A DNA stretch of 64,000 bases from CAJBNH01 sp964447285 (lineage in GTDB: Bacteria; Myxococcota_A; UBA9042): contig CAYURO010000005.1 of NCBI GenBank assembly GCA_964447285.1, positions 124,001 through 188,000 on the forward strand. The letters are read 5' to 3'. A program made the position numbers and the translations under genes. The notes under the pieces were generated by a model. It saw only the letters and a program-made list of their open reading frames with translations, did not search any database and was not told the DNA's origin. Shown piece by piece: positions 1 to 8,174 of the stretch (position 1 is the first letter of the stretch; the number at the start of each line of letters is the position of its first letter).

Positions 1-2412
1 GCCGTTCCGTTGAACGACAAGGCGTCGTTCCCCATGTTGGTCAAGGACGGTGACGCGTTCTCCGCCGAGGTCATCGTGTTGGAAGGTGCGACGGTCAAGG
101 GTTCCTGCGGTGCGGTGGCCGTCAAGGCTGACCTGACCAACCCGACGGTGGCGTTCATCGCCGGCCAAGTGCTCGGCATAGACACCCCGGCGGGATCGAG
201 TGCGGTCTATGGTCAGCCTGATGACCAGTCGGTTGCCGCGCCCAACCACCAGCTGCATTTGCTGATCGAGGCAAAGGACGCCGGCTTGGCCGGTGGCCAG
301 CTGTTGGAGCTCAAGCGCAAGGTGGGTCAGACCACAGGCGACCTGCCGCAGGAGTTGGTGAAGCTGCCGCTCACGCTCGACGCGGCGGCGGACCAAATCT
401 CGGTTCAATTCGCGACGCTCACTGAGGATGCCAGCAACACGATCTCGGCGAAGGTCGCGGATGCCTTGGGCAACACGGCCGTCGCGACGATCACCATCAA
501 GGTGGACTGGAAGGCTCCGGCCACGGTCGTGCTGGATCCGTTCGCAAGCGGCGACCTGAACCCGCGCCGTCCGCTCGCTCGCGTTTCTTTCACCGCCGTC
601 GGCGACGACGCGATGACCGGCACGGCAGCCAGCTACGACGTGCGGTACTCGCGCAAGGCGATCACGACCATCGCCGAGTTCGAAGCGGCGTGCGAGGCCA
701 AGGCCATCCTCGGCGTGCAACTGCCCGTTCCGGCTGAGGCAGGAGTCACGCAGAAGGTCGAGATCTCCGGCCCCGATCCGCGTCCGGCCAGCGACTTGTG
801 CAAGTTCGCTCCGCTGACCGATGGTGGTATCTCCAAGTATTACTTCGCAATTCGCGCGGTGGATGCTGCTGGCAATCACTCCGGCGTCTCGACGGCCCTT
901 TCGACAGACGCGCTGCGCTTGCGCTATGTCAAGGTCACGACCGCAGACCCCAAGTACCAGACCGCTGAGTACCGAAACCGCGTCTATGCGGCGGGCGATC
1001 TGAACAGCGACGGTCTGTCCGACTTCGTTGTGGGCGGCGGCGTCGACTTGGATGCGTGCGTTGTCTACGGTCGGCCCTCTGCGGCCGATGGCTCACTCGC
1101 GGATGTGACGTTCGACAGCCTGGTTGGTACGCATCACGTCTGCCTGCCGGGCACAGGGCTTGGCCTTGCCGGCAACACCGCGCTGCAGCCGGGAGACGTC
1201 AACGGCGATGGCATCGACGACTTGGTCATTGGAGCTGGTCAGGGTGTCGGGTTCACCCGCGAGGTGCGCGTGTACTTGGGCCGTGACAAGCAGCTGATCT
1301 CGGCTCAACCGCAGGTCATCTTCAGAGGCATCGCATCCGTGCCGGCGTGGGGTGTCCGCGCGCTGACCACGATTCGCAGCTTCAACGGAGACTTGCACCC
1401 CGTCACGGGCCTGCCGACCGCTGAGATCGTCGTCACGTCAGCTACGTACGGAAGCGTTCTGTATGACCGGGTGTTCGTGATCCCGGGCAACTCTGCTTGG
1501 ACTACGGACAAGCAGGTCATCATCGACGGCAACCTCCCGGCCGACCGCGCCGCCAACAACATCATGACGATCCACCTGACGGATAGCGTCGGCAACGTGC
1601 TGTTTGGTTACTCACTGGTAGGACTCAGCAACGTGCTCCCGGACAACGGGGGCCAGGGGCCGCAGTTCGACGACCTCGCAATCTCGCAGTACGCCACGCC
1701 CCAGCAGGTCCACATCGTGCCCGGCCGGACGTTCAGCGGCGACGTCGAAGTGCTGCTGACGCGCGATCAACTCGGCCCCGCGCCCGACGACGCGACGACG
1801 GTTCGGCTTCTGTGCGACTCCAATGTGGGCATCAACGCGTGCGGCACGGCGATGGACGCGGCCAACATCGATGGCGACGCCCTCAGCGACTTGGTCGTCC
1901 GCCATCAGGTCTCTGGGACCGTCGGCGCGATCTACTGGATCTGCGGGTCGAAGCTTGCCTCTTATGTCGGAAAACGCGTTTCCATGGCGCTGACGCCGGT
2001 TGCGAACGCTCCGGCGCTTGGCACCCATCCTCTGGGCGGAGCCGTACGGGCGTGGGTCCAAGGTCTGTCCTCGCTTGGGACGTTTGGTGACCATCCCGAC
2101 GGTCTGACCGACATCGTGAACGGGTCGCCGGCCTACGGACCCACCAACACGGCGCTGTTGACCGTCCGGTATGCCATGCAGGTCCCCGCACTTCAGGGAG
2201 CGGGCGGCTACGCATTTGACGACATTGTCTTCGGCAACCCGTTTGCTCCAGGCTCGCTTGGCTGGGGAGTCGGCACGAAGGCCATGGTCAGCACCTCCGT
2301 CGTCGGCATCGAAGACTTCAACGGCGACGGTCGTCCTGACATGCTTGTGGGTTCGGCCGACACCACGGTGGGCAGCGTCACGACGCCAGGTGTCTTGGTT
2401 CTGGTGTACTGA
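1..2412 (+). CDS. FG-GAP repeat surface protein, 5'-partial
   Basis: The frame is open from base 1, so this is probably the C-terminal 803 residues of a longer protein whose start lies upstream; the TTG at position 10 has no ribosome binding site. Short Asp/Gly loops of the Ca-binding FG-GAP (integrin-alpha-like) type are visible: DLNSDGLSDFVVGGG, DVNGDGIDDLVIGAG, NIDGDALSDLVV and DFNGDGRPDMLVGSAD. The first part (about residues 1-300) looks like Ig-like or fibronectin-like beta domains. Such proteins are usually secreted and form a beta-propeller with bound calcium. There are few cysteines. It lies just upstream of a RiPP-like cluster but is separated from it by a candidate promoter, so a shared function is not shown. 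The ligand is unknown. Confidence 0.85.
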   Translation, partial: AVPLNDKASFPMLVKDGDAFSAEVIVLEGATVKGSCGAVAVKADLTNPTVAFIAGQVLGIDTPAGSSAVYGQPDDQSVAAPNHQLHLLIEAKDAGLAGGQLLELKRKVGQTTGDLPQELVKLPLTLDAAADQISVQFATLTEDASNTISAKVADALGNTAVATITIKVDWKAPATVVLDPFASGDLNPRRPLARVSFTAVGDDAMTGTAASYDVRYSRKAITTIAEFEAACEAKAILGVQLPVPAEAGVTQKVEISGPDPRPASDLCKFAPLTDGGISKYYFAIRAVDAAGNHSGVSTALSTDALRLRYVKVTTADPKYQTAEYRNRVYAAGDLNSDGLSDFVVGGGVDLDACVVYGRPSAADGSLADVTFDSLVGTHHVCLPGTGLGLAGNTALQPGDVNGDGIDDLVIGAGQGVGFTREVRVYLGRDKQLISAQPQVIFRGIASVPAWGVRALTTIRSFNGDLHPVTGLPTAEIVVTSATYGSVLYDRVFVIPGNSAWTTDKQVIIDGNLPADRAANNIMTIHLTDSVGNVLFGYSLVGLSNVLPDNGGQGPQFDDLAISQYATPQQVHIVPGRTFSGDVEVLLTRDQLGPAPDDATTVRLLCDSNVGINACGTAMDAANIDGDALSDLVVRHQVSGTVGAIYWICGSKLASYVGKRVSMALTPVANAPALGTHPLGGAVRAWVQGLSSLGTFGDHPDGLTDIVNGSPAYGPTNTALLTVRYAMQVPALQGAGGYAFDDIVFGNPFAPGSLGWGVGTKAMVSTSVVGIEDFNGDGRPDMLVGSADTTVGSVTTPGVLVLVY

Positions 2413-2425
2413 GCCCGACGGATGC

Positions 2426-2453
2426 TTGTGCCGGATCGGTCTTCGGATACACT
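2426..2453 (+). promoter_or_regulatory. candidate promoter of the RiPP-like operon
   Basis: A TTGTGC hexamer (2426-2431) and a TACACT hexamer (2448-2453) are separated by 16 bases. They match the sigma-70 consensus at 3/6 and 4/6. The expected transcription start is near 2460, about 20 bases before the ATG at 2482. Found by eye only. Confidence 0.35.
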
Positions 2454-2481
2454 GTGGGCCCACAAGGTGGAAGGAGTAGCG

Positions 2482-2643
2482 ATGGAGAACGAACGCGAAT
2501 TGAATACAGGTGAGGCGGAGAAGAACGCCCTCATGCCCTATGTTGCGCCCGCGATCGAGACTCTGGGGGAATCCTTGTCGGCACTGCTTTCCAGCGCGGT
2601 TGTGTGCAAGGACCCTGAAGGTGTTCCTCCCGACCTGACATGA
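2482..2643 (+). CDS. putative RiPP precursor peptide (53 aa)
   Basis: The ATG at 2482 follows an AAGGAG (2471-2476). The peptide has an acidic N-terminus, then PYVAPAIETLGESL (residues 19-32), which fits the YxxPxI...LG leader motif of lasso-type and other precursors bound by PqqD-like RRE domains. After it comes a small hydrophobic Ser/Ala/Leu stretch and a C-terminus with a single cysteine (C42) ending DPEGVPPDLT. Its stop codon overlaps the start of the next gene (ATGA, 2640-2643), so it is translationally coupled to the HprK-like gene and then to a radical SAM gene. Motif and context together support a precursor role; the core boundary, modification and bioactivity are inference. It could instead be an unrelated small protein. 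Confidence 0.7.
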   Translation: MENERELNTGEAEKNALMPYVAPAIETLGESLSALLSSAVVCKDPEGVPPDLT

Positions 2644-3482
2644 CGTTTCCGACTCGGCGCAGTGGCGGACCTTCGATGGACTGCCCGACGGCTGCCTTTG
2701 GTCCCTTCCGGGTGGCCGTCATTTTTCCGCCGGGCCGCGATTCCGGCCGAACCGGCTGGTTGGACCCGCCCGGCCTTCCTGCCGACATCAAGCTGAACGC
2801 CACACTCGACGGCACTCCCCGCAGCGACGCCGGACTTCGCTTCACCCGCTTCGACGACGATGGCTTTGCCCTTCTTTCGGCGCACGCCTTGGTCCAGGTC
2901 GATTGGCGAACAGGGACCGGCACCGCCACTCTTGCGACCGACGACGACGACCCGCGCAGTCGACCCACGGCCACGCTGGAGGCGATGTTTGGGGTCGCCT
3001 ACGCGAAAGTACTGCGCGCTGGAGGGGTGGTCCTGCACGCCGCCACGCTGGCCTATGAGGGTAGGGTGTGGGTGGTGGCAGGGCACAGCGGCGCAGGAAA
3101 GACCACACTCTCCCGACGGTTTCCCGACCAAGCCCTTCACGACGAGCACGCCTTTCTGGTGCCTGGAGACGACGGCTGGGTCGTGTGGCGCCACGTGGAG
3201 CTGCGGCGGCCCCGCGCCATTGCGCCTTGGGTGGTGCCGGTTGGGGGGCTGAGCATCCTCTCGCCCGACCGTTCCGTGACGGGCTTGCGCCCTGTCGCCC
3301 AAGCCGAGCGGTTCGCCTCCCTCATCCCGCACGCCGTTTTCGCCGGTGGTGCGACCCGGAATCTGATGCTGGAACACCTGCTGAATCTGACGCAAGATTG
3401 TCCGCCCGCTTGGCTTGACCATTGTCTGAAAGATTCCCGAGAGGTCGTTGCGTCCACCGTTCAGGGTCTCCGCGATGGCTGA
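2640..3482 (+). CDS. HPr-kinase-like P-loop protein of RiPP cluster
   Basis: This 280-aa protein has a clear Walker A, GHSGAGKT at residues 148-155, preceded by a hydrophobic strand (RVWVVA) and followed by HDEHAFLV, the layout of HprK/PEP-carboxykinase-like kinases. The N-terminal half has no motif I recognise. HprK-like proteins recur in peptide-modification clusters: the lasso-peptide kinases phosphorylate a C-terminal Ser, and the SynChlorMet cassette has a related protein. Here the likely substrate is the 53-aa peptide encoded immediately upstream, which offers Ser31, Ser33, Ser37, Ser38 and Thr53. The start codon overlaps the precursor stop, and the 3' end overlaps the radical SAM start. 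No PqqD-like domain is apparent in it. Kinase activity is inferred from family only. Confidence 0.65.
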   Translation: MTFPTRRSGGPSMDCPTAAFGPFRVAVIFPPGRDSGRTGWLDPPGLPADIKLNATLDGTPRSDAGLRFTRFDDDGFALLSAHALVQVDWRTGTGTATLATDDDDPRSRPTATLEAMFGVAYAKVLRAGGVVLHAATLAYEGRVWVVAGHSGAGKTTLSRRFPDQALHDEHAFLVPGDDGWVVWRHVELRRPRAIAPWVVPVGGLSILSPDRSVTGLRPVAQAERFASLIPHAVFAGGATRNLMLEHLLNLTQDCPPAWLDHCLKDSREVVASTVQGLRDG

Positions 3483-4674
3483 TCTGCTCGACGACTCAGG
3501 AGGCGCGGACCAAGCGTTGGTTCGGGCCTATCGGCGTGCCGACATGCCGCTGCACGCCCACTTGGACGTCACGTATCGCTGCGACCTCGACTGCGTGCAC
3601 TGCTATCTGGACGACAAGCACTGGCCCGAGATGAAGCCTGACGAGCTTCGGGGCCTGCTGCATCAGCTTCGCGACGCCGGAGTCCTGATCCTCACTTGGA
3701 GCGGCGGGGAGTTGTTTCTCCGTCCGGATGTGGATGAGGCTTTGGAACTCGCGGCCAGTCTCGGGTTTGTCAATCGGGTCAAGACGCACGCAGGCAATCT
3801 GACGCCCGACCGGGTGGCTCTGCTGGCGCGAAGTCGCACGTCGCGAGTCGACGTCAGCGTCTACTCGCTGCGGCCGGAGATTCACGACGCCTTTGTGCGC
3901 CGCCCAGGGGCACTCCTGCGAACGCTGGAAGGGATCCAGCTGCTGCGTCAGGCGGGCTTGGCGGTGCGCGTCTCGATGACCGTGCAGGCGAACACGCTGG
4001 ACGAGATGGAGGAACTGTACGCCCGGTTCGCCGCGGACGGGTGTGAGGTGACTCTCAACGGAACGATCCGTCGTGACCATTCGGCCACAAGCACCCTGGA
4101 CACGCTTCAGTTAAGCGAAGCTGATCTCGTGAGGGTGAGGACGTCGATGAGGCAGTTGCTCGGCCTCACGGGGCCGCAGCCTCCACCGCGGATGCAGGAC
4201 CTTGAGGACCAAAACACTTGCGGGGCGGGGCGGACGGCTGCCTACATTGCTCCGGACGGCAGCGTGTGGCCCTGCGTGACCTGGCCCATGGCGCTGGGCA
4301 ACGTGCGCGAGCAGACGTTCGGCGATATCTGGCGCAACTCGCCCATCCGTCGGGAGATCCTCGCGTGGACGAACAAGGACCGTTCCAGCTGTCTCTCCTG
4401 CGTCGGCAATTCCGTGTGCTTCTATTGCCCCGGTGAAGCCTTCAAGCGCAGTGGGGACTTCCGCAAGGCGCCGGCCTCCTTTCACGCCGAGACGCGGGCT
4501 CGCATGTGGGCCATTCAGGCGACCGGCGGCGTCCCCTTCACCGCAGAAGAATGGGCAACCGTCCCCGACGGAGGCGAAGATGGCCCCCCCCCCGACCGCT
4601 TTGTCTTTCCGATCCACCGGGCGCAGCGAGGCGAGGGACGTCGCGTCAAGGGCCCTTCGGGAGGGCCGAAGTGA
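3475..4674 (+). CDS. radical SAM/SPASM peptide-modifying enzyme
   Basis: This 399-aa protein carries the radical SAM cluster motif CDLDCVHC (C36, C40, C43) and GGE-type SAM contacts (SGGELFL). A C-terminal SPASM-type set of cysteines at 249, 267, 306, 309, 315 and 318 would bind auxiliary Fe-S clusters. Enzymes with this layout make thioether or C-C crosslinks or epimerise residues in ribosomal peptides; the adjacent precursor is the obvious substrate. The ATG at 3475 overlaps the kinase stop by 8 bases; a TTG at 3448 is an alternative. A run of ten C (4584-4593) lies near the 3' end and could be a sequencing indel, but the GTGA overlap with the next gene supports the frame as read. The chemistry cannot be told from sequence. 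Confidence 0.85.
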   Translation: MADLLDDSGGADQALVRAYRRADMPLHAHLDVTYRCDLDCVHCYLDDKHWPEMKPDELRGLLHQLRDAGVLILTWSGGELFLRPDVDEALELAASLGFVNRVKTHAGNLTPDRVALLARSRTSRVDVSVYSLRPEIHDAFVRRPGALLRTLEGIQLLRQAGLAVRVSMTVQANTLDEMEELYARFAADGCEVTLNGTIRRDHSATSTLDTLQLSEADLVRVRTSMRQLLGLTGPQPPPRMQDLEDQNTCGAGRTAAYIAPDGSVWPCVTWPMALGNVREQTFGDIWRNSPIRREILAWTNKDRSSCLSCVGNSVCFYCPGEAFKRSGDFRKAPASFHAETRARMWAIQATGGVPFTAEEWATVPDGGEDGPPPDRFVFPIHRAQRGEGRRVKGPSGGPK

Positions 4675-5078
4675 CCCGCGTGGACTGGTACGCCCTGTCC
4701 GGTCGGTCGATGTGGCCTCTGGCTGCACCGTGGCAGGCGGGTGTTGTGCGCGTGCCCTTCGAGGACCTGCGGCGCGGTGATCTGGTGGCCACGCTGGGGG
4801 CTCGGCCGGGTGAGGTGTGGATCCATCGGGTCGTGTTTCTGGGACAGGACACGCTGGAGACCCGAGGCGACACGCGGCAGACGGCCGACACGCCGATGGC
4901 CGCTTCAGCCGTGCTCGGACGAGTCGCGCAATTGCGCTTGGGTGCCATGACGTTGCCGGTGCCGGCCTCGGGCATCTCCGGGGCTGCGGTGCGTTCAGCC
5001 GGCTTGGCGTGGGGCCGCGTGGCACCCGTCTTGAGGGTCGGCTGGTGGCGATGGCGCGGCGTGTCGCGGAATTCTTGA
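4671..5078 (+). CDS. small S26B-type (Ser/His) signal-peptidase-like protein
   Basis: It starts at a GTG overlapping the radical SAM stop (GTGA, 4671-4674); 135 aa. Three boxes of the S26 peptidase family appear: GRSMWP (nucleophile S13), IHRVV (H52) and TRGDTRQTADTP (residues 64-75). The His rather than Lys in box two and the RGD-containing third box are as in the SipW/Sec11 (S26B) group. Unlike those enzymes it has no N-terminal membrane segment, so it is probably cytosolic or peripheral; the C-terminal tail is rich in Trp and Arg. Small S24/S26-like proteins occur beside lasso-type precursors. It is a candidate leader protease for the upstream peptide, which is inference from context. Confidence 0.65.
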   Translation: MTRVDWYALSGRSMWPLAAPWQAGVVRVPFEDLRRGDLVATLGARPGEVWIHRVVFLGQDTLETRGDTRQTADTPMAASAVLGRVAQLRLGAMTLPVPASGISGAAVRSAGLAWGRVAPVLRVGWWRWRGVSRNS

Positions 5079-5123
5079 CGGTTTCGGCGCGGGGGCTAGC
5101 GTCGCTGGTGCGGGAGTTTGGCC

Positions 5124-5960
5124 ATGGGTGGCCGAAGCCCGTCCTGCGAGGCGCGCGTGGATCGGCACTTCTCCAACCTCTCAATCCTGCTGGGGATCCT
5201 CGGTATCGCCGCGGCGACGTCTGGCTGCTCTGGAGCGAGGGTCACGCAGCTGGAGACCGAGCTCGGCGAGGTGCGCAGCGAGATCGTCGAAATGAAGCGA
5301 AATCGCGCGGCGGAGCGGCTGCAGTTTGCTGAGGTGCGCGACCGTCTGGTGATGGTCGAAGAGCAGGCGGACGCTGAGCGCGTGGCGCTGGCCCGTCGCG
5401 ACGACGCTTGGATGCCCGCCGTGCCGACCGTGCGCGTGCAGCCTGCCGGAAGAACCGGCCACCGCGGCAAGACTCGGGCGGCTGCTTCCGTCCGTGCGGT
5501 CGCCAAGCCAGTTGTGGTTGCGTCTGGACCGGCGGGGGAGCCGCCTCCGCAGGAAGTCCGCAAGTCGCAAGCAGATCCCGCGGTCGCTCTCTACGCCGAG
5601 GCCAAGGCGCTGCTGGACCAAGGGCAGCACGAGGCCGCGCGCGCGCTGTTCGACGAGATGGTGGTGCGTCACGGGCGGCACGAGCTTGCCGACAACGCTT
5701 TGTACTGGGTAGGCGAGAGCTGGTACGCACAGTCGCAGTGGCTGGCGGCGGCGCAGACGTTCCTGCGGGTGGCGCAGACGTATCCAAGGGGCAACAAGGT
5801 CCCCGACGCCTTGTACAAGCTGGGCCTGACGTACTTGCAGCTGGGCGACGACAAAGGCGCGGCCGAAGTACTCGACCAGCTGGCGCGCACTTGGCCGGGG
5901 ACGGAGCTGGGACAACGCGCAACACAGCGGCTCAAGCTGTTACGGCGCCCCGGGCACTGA
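5124..5960 (+). CDS. cpoB: CpoB/YbgF-like TPR lipoprotein
   Basis: This 278-aa protein has a hydrophobic N-terminal segment ending in a lipobox-like TSGC, a coiled-coil stretch (TQLETELGEVRSEIVEMK) and a Pro/Ala linker. About 120 C-terminal residues hold TPR-type repeats (YAEAKALLDQGQHEAARALF; ALYWVGESWYAQSQW; ALYKLGLTYLQLGD). This is the order seen in CpoB, which links the Tol-Pal machine to peptidoglycan synthesis at division. No tolA/tolB/pal genes are adjacent, so BamD-like or other TPR lipoproteins remain possible. ATG 5124 has a GGGAG upstream; GTG 5157 would give a more typical signal peptide. Confidence 0.75.
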   Translation: MGGRSPSCEARVDRHFSNLSILLGILGIAAATSGCSGARVTQLETELGEVRSEIVEMKRNRAAERLQFAEVRDRLVMVEEQADAERVALARRDDAWMPAVPTVRVQPAGRTGHRGKTRAAASVRAVAKPVVVASGPAGEPPPQEVRKSQADPAVALYAEAKALLDQGQHEAARALFDEMVVRHGRHELADNALYWVGESWYAQSQWLAAAQTFLRVAQTYPRGNKVPDALYKLGLTYLQLGDDKGAAEVLDQLARTWPGTELGQRATQRLKLLRRPGH

Positions 5961-6037
5961 CGCCATCCTGACGCAGACGGATGCGGAAAAGTCACCGACT
6001 CCTCGCGCATTGGCGGTCGTCCAGGTCCCCGTTCCCC

Positions 6038-6067
6038 TTGCCGCTACGCCTCGCCTCAGACTAGAAT
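6038..6067 (+). promoter_or_regulatory. candidate sigma-70 promoter of the FHA-ycf46 operon
   Basis: TTGCCG (6038-6043, 4/6 match) and TAGAAT (6062-6067, 5/6 match) lie 18 bases apart, in the 200-base space between the CpoB-like gene and the FHA gene. The predicted leader is about 85 bases. Confidence 0.45.
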
Positions 6068-6160
6068 CGAGCCCCTGCGTCGTGGTCCGTCCGTGCCGAA
6101 GTGGCGCCACTTGCCGTCGTTTCGCGAGCCGGGTTCCCGAACGCTTGGAGGCGCGATCCC

Positions 6161-8098
6161 ATGTACCTCGAGTATCGCGACGTGACCGGCAACCTCGTGC
6201 AGTTGCCGCTGCGGCCCGACATCGAGCCGATCACCATCGGGCGCAACCCGGGCTCCAGCGTTTACTCCAAGGAAAGCACCGTCTCGCGCAACCACGGCCG
6301 CATCGGTTGGGACGAAGAAGGCTACTACATCAAGGACTTGGGATCGTCGAACGGCACCTTCATCAACGGTGAGCGCACCCGACGCGCCGTCATCCGCGAG
6401 GGCGACGTCGTCCGCTGCGGCGAAGTGCTCGAGATCCATGCCAAGACCGGCGAGGTCGGCGACTCCCGCAGTGCCAGCGAAGAACGCCCGCGGCCTCCAG
6501 TCCAAAAGGCCATGGCGACCAGCGGCTTGCGCCCAGACGACAGCGTCCGGCTTGCGGCGGCGGTGGCAGCGCGACAGGCTCCTCCGTCTGCCTCGACCTC
6601 CAGTTCGTCGCCTGCCGTGGTGGCGGTGCCCCCTCTGGCCCAAGCGGCAGGTGTCTCGACCGCCCGCCGCGCTCCCCCGGTGCCTGCCGAGTTGGTGGGT
6701 GGCGAGTCACGGCCCGCGGCGCCTCGGTCGACCGTGCAGACCGGTCAGCGGGATGCCATTGTTCCCACGCGCAATCCGACCGGACAAGGCGCTCCGGTCG
6801 CCGACGCCGCCGAGACGACCGAGCTGCGCCGCAAGGTGCGGGCGTTGGAGCAGGCGCTGGCCGACGCTGAGGCTCGGGCAACACGGGCGGAGAAGGAAGC
6901 CAAGGAGATCGAGCCGCGGGCGATGCGCTATGCGGTGGAACTCGAAGGTATTTCCGACAAGTACGTCAAGCTGAAGGAGCAGAATCAGGTCATCACCCGG
7001 TCGCTCGAAGAGACTCGCCGGGAGCTGCGGCAGCGCGAGGATGACGCCTTCGAGGCCGAGCGCCGCGTGACCGAGCTGGAGCAGCAGATCGGGGCGGCGC
7101 GCGAGAAGGCGACCGAGGCCACCGAGCAGTTGAGCGGCCTGAAGGTACGGCTGACGCAGAAAGATAGGCAGATCGAGGAGTTGCAACGGCAGTTGGACCT
7201 TCTGGAGTACGAACTGCGCGCGGCGCGTGACGAGAACGAGTCGCTGCAGACCTCGTTCAACCGCGAAGGCGGCGACGTCGACCGTCTGGAGCGCAAGATC
7301 AATCTGCTGCAAGAAGTGATTCAGGAAAAGGAATCGCTGATCGAGCAGCTGCGGATCGACCTGCGCGACAAGGACATCGAGATCCGACAGGTCCGGATGG
7401 GCGTCGGCATCAGCGACCTCGAACACGAGAAGCGCCGCCTGCTCGAGGACTACCACGCCGCCACACGCCGCGTGGATGAGCTGAACGACCGTCTGCTGCA
7501 GCAAAGCCGCCAGATCGACGGCCTGCGGGCAGAGGTCGAGGCCAGCCGAGAGGCGACGGAGCGCAAGCCTGCGCCGCTGGTGGACGTGACCGAACACCCG
7601 GACTTCAAGGCCAAGGTGCGTGAGACAGAGCGGCTGCGCGAAGAGCTGAGCACGCTGCAGCGCGATCTGGCCAAGTCCGAGTTGAAGTTGGAAGCCGTTC
7701 AGGCGGACAGCAGTTACGGCAAGAAGCTGGAAGCCGAGCTGGCGCTGCATCTCAAGAAGATCGAGTCGTTGGAGTCGCAGCTGCGCGAGTCCGAGGACCA
7801 GTTGAAGGTGCTGGCGACGACCGACGTCAAGGCCAGCGTCTCGCCGCAGACGGTCGAGGCTTTCGAAGCGCTGGTGGACGCCGTGGCGGCATCGAAGTCG
7901 AACGCGATTCTGGTGCGCCGGTACGCCCAGCAGCTCGAGAAGTCGGGCGTGGGGCAGAAGTCCGAGACCGGCGAAGCGATCGACATGATGAACGACATCG
8001 CCATCGTGCTTGCGCAGGACCTGATCGAGCAGGAGCGCATGGTTGTCGGTCTCAGGCACGACCTGGGCGCCGACGGACCTGGCGACGTCATCCCGTGA
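6161..8098 (+). CDS. FHA-domain protein with long coiled coil
   Basis: This 645-aa protein has an N-terminal FHA domain (residues about 1-95). The phosphothreonine-binding signatures are plain: TIGRNPGSSV, STVSRNHGRI and KDLGSSNGTFING. A Pro/Ala/Ser-rich linker follows to about residue 220, then a long charged heptad region (about 225-600) that should form an extended coiled coil. There is no signal peptide or membrane segment, so it is cytoplasmic. The ATG at 6161 has TTGGAGG upstream. It heads an apparent operon with a Ycf46-type ATPase, a DUF1257 protein and a DUF2997 protein. A scaffold that binds a phosphorylated partner is a reasonable inference; no kinase is in the operon. Confidence 0.85.
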   Translation: MYLEYRDVTGNLVQLPLRPDIEPITIGRNPGSSVYSKESTVSRNHGRIGWDEEGYYIKDLGSSNGTFINGERTRRAVIREGDVVRCGEVLEIHAKTGEVGDSRSASEERPRPPVQKAMATSGLRPDDSVRLAAAVAARQAPPSASTSSSSPAVVAVPPLAQAAGVSTARRAPPVPAELVGGESRPAAPRSTVQTGQRDAIVPTRNPTGQGAPVADAAETTELRRKVRALEQALADAEARATRAEKEAKEIEPRAMRYAVELEGISDKYVKLKEQNQVITRSLEETRRELRQREDDAFEAERRVTELEQQIGAAREKATEATEQLSGLKVRLTQKDRQIEELQRQLDLLEYELRAARDENESLQTSFNREGGDVDRLERKINLLQEVIQEKESLIEQLRIDLRDKDIEIRQVRMGVGISDLEHEKRRLLEDYHAATRRVDELNDRLLQQSRQIDGLRAEVEASREATERKPAPLVDVTEHPDFKAKVRETERLREELSTLQRDLAKSELKLEAVQADSSYGKKLEAELALHLKKIESLESQLRESEDQLKVLATTDVKASVSPQTVEAFEALVDAVAASKSNAILVRRYAQQLEKSGVGQKSETGEAIDMMNDIAIVLAQDLIEQERMVVGLRHDLGADGPGDVIP

Positions 8099-8174
8099 CG
8101 TGGAACTGAACGGCGGTACGGACGGGCCGAACGCGCCTGGCCGACTCGCCCTAGTGCCGCAGGAGAAGCCGGTC

